Below, piece by piece: positions 56,200-64,000 of a stretch of DNA of 64,000 nucleotides (position 1 is the stretch's first letter; each line of letters opens with the position of its first letter). The stretch lies in contig JABCRI010000888.1 of assembly GCA_015143295.1 (NCBI GenBank), positions 1 through 64,000 of the forward strand, written 5' to 3'. This stretch comes from Tetracentron sinense (lineage: Eukaryota; Streptophyta; Magnoliopsida; Trochodendrales; Trochodendraceae). A model generated the notes under the pieces. The model had not been told where the DNA came from and did not search any database. It saw only the letters and a list, made by a program, of their open reading frames with translations. A program made the translations under genes and the position numbers.

Positions 56200-58402
56200 T
56201 GTTGGACATATATGCCCTCAAAAGCCAATAAGAGACTTTTCTATGTTGATTAGACAAGCATCATATTCACACAACCAACTATAAAGGGTATTTATATTAA
56301 TTACTGTCTCATATGATGATGACATACAGTTTCATAGGTAACATTGTAGGAAAATCATACAAAGGTTGCGAGGAGATATGATTTTCCGGTTCCTTGTAAA
56401 CCTAATATTTTGTACGAAGCCTCTAGAGTACTGGTTGGGTGTTGTACTTCATCATGGCTTGCACATGTGTAGTTCAATGAGATAGTGTGATGAATCTCAT
56501 TCACAGAGAGTGGTGACTCTTGACTAACATGTGAGTATATGTAGTAAGTACATAATACTGAATGCGGTCACTAGTGGATACCCTATGGAATACACTGTCA
56601 GATTGTATTAGGGTTATCCATTTGACAAGTTGTCCTTAGACCCGAGAGGTTAACATCTTCTCAGACATCTATTTATATGGCTTTGATGTGCCAATCGGCA
56701 ATGTTCAATACACAAGACTAACTCCGGGTACGTTGGGTCATATACACAATGTTTGGAGAAGTGTGTAAACGCTCAATAAGGAATCCACAACTCCTTAATT
56801 GGAGATAATGATATCAAGGTGATACTTGTTGAACTGAACTGTTCAATCCAGTACTAGTGCTTTTCGGTAAAATGGTTTTTATCGAAGTTGATATTTTTAA
56901 TATGGAAAAGTATATATAAATATATATGTCAGTTCTTTTCTAATGTTTCTTCAAAAGTGTTTTGGAGGTTCAGTTCAATGAAAAAGTAATCATGAGAAAG
57001 GGTTCTATTCATAAGCTAGGGACTAAGACAGTGGATTTGTTCCAATCCCGGAAGCTTACAAGTGATATCGGAATGTGGAAGGATTTATTTGTAAATATAT
57101 TGTGAGATGGTACTTACAAGCAATTCTCTAATTTCTGGAGGTTAATCACATTGTGTTAATGGACATTAATTGTGATTGGTGGAAGTCCATGGATATAGAT
57201 AAAATTCTATAATCCTAATGGAGTGTAGGAAAGGTGTTTCCTAGTAACAATGCTTTAACCAAAAAGGTTGAGTACTTGGTCCCACAACCGGAAATAGGAG
57301 ATCCCTTTAGATCCCACACACAAGGACCTACTTAAAGTATTTAATTTAATTATTAATTAAATTAATTAATTTCTTAGTAATCACTATATGGTATAGTGAA
57401 GCTCTAAAAGGTGGAATCACATTGGATGTGAAAAACCAAATGGGTAGGACCCATTGGGAATTATTATAAGAGAATAATTCCAGTGACCAAGAGGGTTTTT
57501 GGAAACCCTTTGGGCGTGAGGGATGGGGACCACCTAGGGTGGGACGCCCACTTCGTGGAGGTATTAATAATAATAATTGTTATTATTATTTAATTAGTAT
57601 CTAATAGCTAATATTCTTATTGAATAAGGTTAGTTAGTTAGTTAGAGTTAGTTATTAATTAAAGATTCCTTGTTGGACAAAGAGTCTATTAGTTTTTTGC
57701 TAATCAATGAATCCTAATTAGATTAGGCTAAGGATAAGATTAGTTGGACACTAATGGATGAGATTAGTTCCTATTTTGATTATTCCTAATTAATTGTGGA
57801 GAAACAAAATAGGAAACTAATTAAGGAATCCTTATTGGATAAGGATTAGGAAACTTTGGTTGCAAGCAACCAATAAAGCCTATAAAGAGGTATGGACGTC
57901 CAAGGCTTTGGGCATTCTTTAATTTTCCAGAATTTCCAGATTTGGAAACCTCTCTCATCTCCTCAAATCTCACGCGCAGCCCCTCTCTCTAGTGGTGTAC
58001 TGTCACCCCTTTCCTCTTTCTTCTCTCGTGTGTTCTAAGTTTTTAATAATCACGAAGAAGAAGATCAAGGATCTTGATCATCAAGAAAGGTTCTTGATAA
58101 TAAAGATTGGATCTTTTATTCAAGATTCCCAGAGCTGAGAATTTGGAAGGGCCATTAGCTTCCATTAGAGAAAGCTGTAAAGGAAAAAAAAGGTTCGTGT
58201 GAATCGACAAGAGACTTGACACTATTGAAGTTTTGCGAGTACTATTCTTATATGGATTTGACTTAACAATTTCAAAGTCGCAAAGGTGAATGTTATTCTA
58301 ACCTTCATTGAATAAAATCAATTAGAATCTTAGTCAGATCTTAGGATTCGATGTATGCCCCCCAAGAACTGTGTTTCTAAAATTAAAAAGAGTCATACTT
58401 CT
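56200..58402 (+). repeat. copia3 5' LTR (about 2.2 kb)
   Basis: TGTTGGACATATATGCCC start, AGGCC (56195-56199) as presumed left target duplicate. AT-rich, with TTAGTTAGTTAGTTAGAG near 57625. The end is taken from the primer site. Confidence 0.8.
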
Positions 58403-58404
58403 AG

Positions 58405-58416
58405 TGGTATCAGAGC
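58405..58416 (+). promoter_or_regulatory. copia3 primer binding site (initiator-Met tRNA)
   Basis: TGGTATCAGAGC. Confidence 0.9.
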
Positions 58417-61400
58417 CTTGGCTATGTTTCTCTTTGATTTTAGGGTATAATCAAATTTTAATTATATCAACAATGCCTCCCCTATGAATTTTGGTTACCC
58501 TAATGAATCAATCTTCTAGATTCTTGATTATTGGATAATCATTTATTAAGGCTAAGGGAGCCCTCTAGTTATTGAGGGAGAGATTAAGCCCTTTTAAATA
58601 AGTGTGATACTAGTTTTTGTTTTGGATTTTTTCAAAACATTTTTTCATAAGGGATAGGTATTTAGAGATATCTAAATCTTGATTATAGCCTTTAAGGATT
58701 TAGAGATCCTTTTAGAATATTAAATTAAATTGTTTAATTTATTCTTGTGAGCCCCGGACAAGTTTTCCTTTGGATTTAGACCACTTAGATACCCATTGAA
58801 ATTTTGGCTAGCATATATAGATGGGATTTTATTTATTAAATGTTAATTAATAAATCCCATGGTGTTTGACACCCTTGCTTAAGAGTTCTTGGAAATTAAA
58901 GCTTATTTCGATTAAAATTGATTCATGGATTTTCGGATTTGTATTTGATTAGAAGAATCGATATAGTTTTGGTATTTTGGCCATAACTTTGTGACCGTAA
59001 GTCCGATTTAAGTGCATCAGTACATTGTTTTGAAGCCGTCGAAAAGATCTACAACTTTCGTGAAGAAAGTTTTTCCAGAATCAATCATTTTGAGGGTCAA
59101 AACTTGAGTCAAAAATCTAAAGTTGGAAAAGGAGTTTTCTAAATTAATTTTCCAAGAGGCTTTCAAATTTTTTCTAAATTCCATTATTTGATTTGAGAGC
59201 ATGGGATGCTATTAAATTTTTTAATGGGCTATCAATTAATTAAATAGTTTAATTATTTGATTCGAGAGTATGGGCTGAGATTTAATTAAATTGTTTAATT
59301 ATCTACTTCGAGTCCACGGGCTATCATTTAGTTAAATATTTATTATGATATCTTTTATGGTTCCCTAAAAAGTGTATGAGAATAATACCATAATTATTGT
59401 AGTTGATTTGGATCAATTACATGTGCTCAGAATTACCGGCTACATAGTATTTATAAGTTTTTATTTGATTAATAGTTAATTAAGTAATTACATAAATGCC
59501 ATTGGTTGAGATACAAGGTTTTATCTCAAGTGAACTTTAAAGAGATCAATTATTTTATGGACATTTAATACTAGTGTTTAGGGTATTATTTTATTTAATT
59601 GTTAAATCAAATAATTCCTAAAGCAGTTGGCCATTATGGAAAATTTTGAATTCACCTATTATTGATTTTGAATTTATTTTTGGAATCAATATAAAGTGAT
59701 ATTAAAAAAAAAAAATTAACAATTTGCTGATTTTTATTTTGGTCTTTTAATAGTTATTAGATCAAAATAATATGGAAGGGATTAGATCCCAAGCCTAGCC
59801 GAATTTAATATGGTGTTTTCTATTTGTTTATCAATTGAGGAATGTGAGGATAAATTTTAGGGTTAGATTATATTTTAGAGAAATTGTTTCTCTTAATGAT
59901 TTCCCAAGCATTAAAGGAAAATTGTTTTCTTTTAATGATGATCTAAAAACCCTAATAATTCATTCTAGTCATACTTGCTTTCTTTGCTCTAGGGTTTTTT
60001 TATTAAATGTTAATAGATGCCTTAACCATATGGGAAAGAGTTTTCCTAAGGTTAGTAAAACCCTTGTTGAGGTTATGGACTTTCTAAGTAATTTGTCATG
60101 CCATGTTATTATTCATAGTTGATGAATAGTTAATGTTTATTCTTGTTGAATGGTGGATGGGTTTCATGATCATGCCTTCTTCTCTCTCTATTCTCTTCTC
60201 TTTCTTCTTATGGGTTGTACTCCCCTTCAGCACCCTATTTTGGGTGGTTTCTCAAGGTTTCTTATTTTGAATATGATGTAATCTTAGTATTAGGAGTTGC
60301 TGAGTTTTCTATGGAGAAATCGAATTGATGATAGAAGATGATGGTGATCGCATGGAGAATAAATCTTGGAAGGTGTTCTACAAGAGTAGTTGTAGGATTT
60401 CTAAGATAGCATGATCATGTGGACCCATTGTACGACTATATTATGTATTTCATATGATGATTTGTTATAGCTTTTAGTTGCTTAGAAAAGTCCATAACCC
60501 TTGTGATAATGTGATTATAGTTTTTGTGTAAATTTTGGGATAATTGGATCAAACCCCACAATATGTGTTTTGTTGAAACATAAAAAGTTTGTGTTTAAAT
60601 AAAACACATTATTATAGCCCTTTTAGACGTGATGCATGTAGTCCATGTTGAAATTTTTACGTGGAATATGTTACTTGCATGATTATAAGATAATTGTGCC
60701 TTAATTGGCATAGATATAAGCTAACAATATTCACGATTATGAGAAGTGCTTGAGTGACACTTATAGACCCTAGTTGAGGTCTTAGAGAGTTGTTTAAAGA
60801 CTTCCATAATTTCTTTTAAACTTAGGGTTGGTGAACCCTAATGTGCTGAAATTAATTCGTAGAGAATTAAAGGGTAATATAGTCCATTTTGACTTATGGG
60901 CTTTAGTGATGCACATGGACACTTTATAATTGTTATCTTGAGCCCATGGTGCTTGGTATGACCAATGGTCCATCATATAGATGAATGAACCATCTAAAGC
61001 CCACTGATGTTAAAAATGACCTTTGTACCCTTGGATTAGATCCATTAAGATTTCTGGGGCTAGTGGGAGTTCATTCGAATTAGTTTGATCTAATCAAACA
61101 AAATTTGATTTATTATCATATGATGATTTTGTATATTATTTTATACATGTGATACAATGATAAATATTGTGAATGCTTTTGATAAATGCATTAGATGTAT
61201 AATTTGTTCATGATATTCTGTTTTCCCTCAAGAAAAATATTAAGTGAATTAAATGGGCTAATCTATCCTACGAGATAAGATTGCCCTATGACTTTCCATT
61301 ATTAATAAGACTAGGAATTAATTAGCCTGAGTCTTGTCTTGCCAAAAGGTATTGCATAATTCAGTCTGAGTTAAACTCCTAGAGTCTTATTTCTATAGTA

Positions 61401-62000
61401 GATAGGTTTGTGTATGGCCTGATAGGGAGTGTCAACTAAAATGGGGGCACTGCCCTACTTGATCATATGAAGAACCAGAATGATGGGTTTCACTTAACCA
61501 AGGAACATGGCGGCTGAAACAGTGACAGTCATGTTGTCCTTGGAGGTCGTAAGAAAATTGAGAATCACTGATTTACATAAGGAGTTATGCATGAGATGCT
61601 CAGTGATGGATAGTTACTATCCACCTTGTAGTGCATGTGTGGTACTATCCTAAAATGGAAGATTGTATGTGTATTATAAGGCACCCAATGCTCATAAGAA
61701 ATATGAAGTAGCATATTTCCTAATTTTATAGATTGAGGGGTCTATGAAATTTGACTGAATGATGAACAATATCATCAAAGATCGAAAGCCCTGATCTAAT
61801 GATATTATAATGTGTGAAATATTATGATGTATGTTTTATTATCATGTCATTCTATAACCACCTTACCAAGACTTTAATGAGAATCTCTTGACCAATTCAA
61901 AGTGTTTGGAATGGAAAAAGAATTTCAAGTTTGTGTTTACTATCTAAAGAATTGCCCAAGTTCTCACTACTGATGTTAAATCTCATTTGAAATGTTATAG
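58417..62000 (+). other. copia3 long AT-rich leader region without recognisable genes
   Basis: About 3.6 kb between primer site and gag remnant. Only short frames (for example 59835-60122 plus, Phe/Asn-rich) and an A run near 59703-59716. It may contain further decayed insertions, but I see no LTR ends, TSDs or domains in it. Confidence 0.5.
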
Positions 62001-63818
62001 AATACAATATGGCTGCTAGGTAGCTTACTATATAAAAGGACATGTGGGCACCAAGTTGACTAGGGAAACCCAGTCACAAAGAATATGATAGAGATCATTG
62101 GATTCATAAATCCCAATTCTTGGTGCTGAGATAAATTGAGATAAATTTATGGGATTAGAGTATATGATCCTTGACAAACTCCCGGAGTCCTTTAATATGG
62201 TTATGTTGAACAAGTAGGAAATCAGACTGTCTGAAATCCCACATGTTGCTTATGGCTAAGAACCTTTGAAGAGTTCAATGCTACTTGCAAAGATGTTCAA
62301 AAGATTTGGATTTTCGAAATCTCGAGTATTTATGCAAAGGAAAGAAATCCAAGATTTTCCATTGGAAATATATTTTGGTAGTATGGACAAAGACTCTTCA
62401 GAGAAGAAAGTAAGTATAAGGATTGTGCTTCATGGTGAAGCAATTGGTCATTGGGTACAGGACAAACCATTGGAAGGATTGTCCAGCTTGTATACTCATC
62501 AAGTCCAACTTAATTGTTGGAACCTCTAGCTCCTAATGCTTGGTATGATCTTGCATAAGTGCAATAGTTGCATGTTTGTTAAGGAGAAGGAGAACTCCGA
62601 GTAGATAAAACTTCTACTTGGGAATGGGACAAAAGTTGGATGATCATAATTATATGAATCTTCCATTAAGAGGTAGCTAACTTTATTTCACCTTCTTTGA
62701 AAAGTTCAAGAAATTCCACATTGAAATAAAGAAACAGTTAGGTAAGTCTTCCATGATTGAGAAGAGTACCTCTTAATAGAAATTTCATAATTTACTCTCA
62801 TTACATCTTGTCTCAGATAATTCCCATAACAAACCATAGCATGATGTTGTTGTTAAATCAAATTATATTGGATATGATTGATGGAAGATGAGCTTGGGAT
62901 TCGCATTAGAGACATTTAGTCTCTATTCCTGGATAACAAAAGATATTTGTAAATAGGAATACAAGTTTCCTAGTAGAGAAACTGAATCTAGAATTGTTCT
63001 AGAAGCGGAAGCCCAATAGACCGATAATTATAAGAATTGATAGAGTTCAACTCTTCACTCTCACTATACCTAAATAGTACACTGTAACCCACAGGTCCCA
63101 GAATCTGTAGTTTGACTAACTTTTATTCTGATGAAGTAATCAAACTATTTGATTTTCATCTAAGAATGAAAGTAACCTTTGTGTGCAAATTGGTTAGTGA
63201 GAGCATAATTACTTTCCTGGCTTTATGGAAAGATAATATTCTTTTCATTGTGAATGAAGTATGACTATTATTCTTCTTTTAGATTTGATCTAGCAATTTT
63301 GCAATGAACAACAAAAACTTTGACAACATGTTTTCTTAGTCCTAAATGGTTTAAAGACAAAAAGGAAAATGATATTGTTATTCTCCCAATAACAATCATG
63401 TTTTCGTGCAAGTAAGATTCCAAGAAAAGAGTTTCTACCTTTATGGAATGGAATCGGTTTCTCTTAGATATGTGATATATTGAGAAAGTATACTTGTACT
63501 AGACCGGATATTCATCACATGTTGATGTGATAAGATATTGGTCAGATTAGTCTGGAGGATTGCATAATGGTAAAGCACAAGCATGTTAACTTTTGAAAAT
63601 GACTGTTGGACAGTATCATTTTTGTTTAGTCTTTAAGACTGTGGTTATCGATAATAAATTTGTAAGAGTTGCAAGTGTTATTGCATCACTACAATAGTTG
63701 TGGTAAAGCAGACATGACAGATCCCTGTATATTAAGTTATGCTTCAGCTGGTGTTTGAGAAACATCACTGAGAAGATGGGCATTACATCTAATTGGCCTT
63801 CGAGAGCTAGTGGGAGAT
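62001..63818 (+). pseudogene. copia3 coding remnants (broken)
   Basis: Weak matches to copia gag (LDKLPESFNMVMLNK-like) and to the integrase area. It ends in the purine tract TAGTGGGAGAT before the 3' LTR. Confidence 0.6.
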
Positions 63819-64000
63819 TGTTGGACATATATGCCCTCTCAAAAGCCATTAAGAGACTTTTTTATGTTAATTAGACAAACATCATATTCACACAACCAAC
63901 TATAAAGGGTATTTATATTAATTACTGTCTCATATGATGATGACATAAGTTCCATAGGTAACATTGTAGGAAAATCATATAAAGGTTTGCGAGGAGATTA
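63819..64000 (+). repeat. copia3 3' LTR, start
   Basis: TGTTGGACATATATGCCC. Aligns with 56200-56390; cut by the window edge. Confidence 0.9.

Larger units (their letters stand above)
56200..64000 (+). mobile_element. copia3: Ty1/copia element, heavily decayed, runs off the window
   Basis: 5' LTR 56200-58402, primer site 58405, about 5.4 kb interior and 3' LTR from 63819. The LTR starts (TGTTGGACATATATGCCC) match with several differences over the visible 180 bp, so it is moderately old. Coding remnants are faint: gag near 62100-62220 and an integrase piece (KFKKFHIEIKKQLGKS) near 62700-62750. Broken in very many places. Confidence 0.88.

Overview
The window looks like repeat-rich nuclear DNA of a flowering plant, probably a eudicot. 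The evidence is fragments of plant genes (a chloroplast-type NAD kinase, an ENDO2-like S1/P1 nuclease, a B3-domain gene), a CACTA transposon with a plant-type accessory domain, Ty3/gypsy Tekay-like and Ty1/copia elements, and primer sites matching initiator-Met tRNA. I see no intact single-copy host gene, rRNA, tRNA or CRISPR array. The species cannot be told from this stretch.

Layout. (1) 1-5459: right part of a CACTA (En/Spm-type) DNA transposon. It ends in a CACTA terminus (5446-5459) with subterminal hairpins and a DUF8039-like last exon (4694-4942). Its interior carries decayed pieces of at least three host genes with introns kept. The CACTA end sits inside the left LTR of the next element. 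(2) 5460-13998: minus-strand Ty3/gypsy element (gypsy1) with open gag and pol frames and very similar LTRs. (3) 13999-43907: an old, broken Ty1/copia element (copia1) swollen from a few kb to about 30 kb by nested insertions. One nest is three solo LTRs inside each other (15166-23695; TSDs TAACC, CATAG, GCATT). The other is a solo LTR (28270-41860; TSD CAATC) holding a complete-length but broken gypsy element (gypsy2, 29038-40160; TSD GTCGC). (4) 43908-46683: remains of gypsy3 and a back-to-back LTR end. (5) 46684-52639: a second broken copia copy (copia2) with two solo LTRs (46754-49115, TSD CAAAG; 49860-52343, TSD CATAG). (6) 52640-56199: two truncated LTR starts and the 5' part of gypsy4. 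(7) 56200-64000: a third, heavily decayed copia element (copia3) running off the right edge.

The gypsy LTRs form one superfamily of long (about 1.9-3.2 kb) LTRs of shared architecture: start TGTAGAGCCCC or TGTAGAACCCC; a hypervariable array in U3 upstream of a TATA box; a long transcribed leader with a second hypervariable tandem-repeat module; a conserved hairpin; then a short acidic reading frame beginning MSAG with a PWVEE block; and an end of the form GGGTCGCGACA. The small frame, conserved across diverged LTRs with mostly third-position changes, and the two fast-changing repeat modules are the most unusual signals here. The gene-carrying CACTA element is the other main point of interest.
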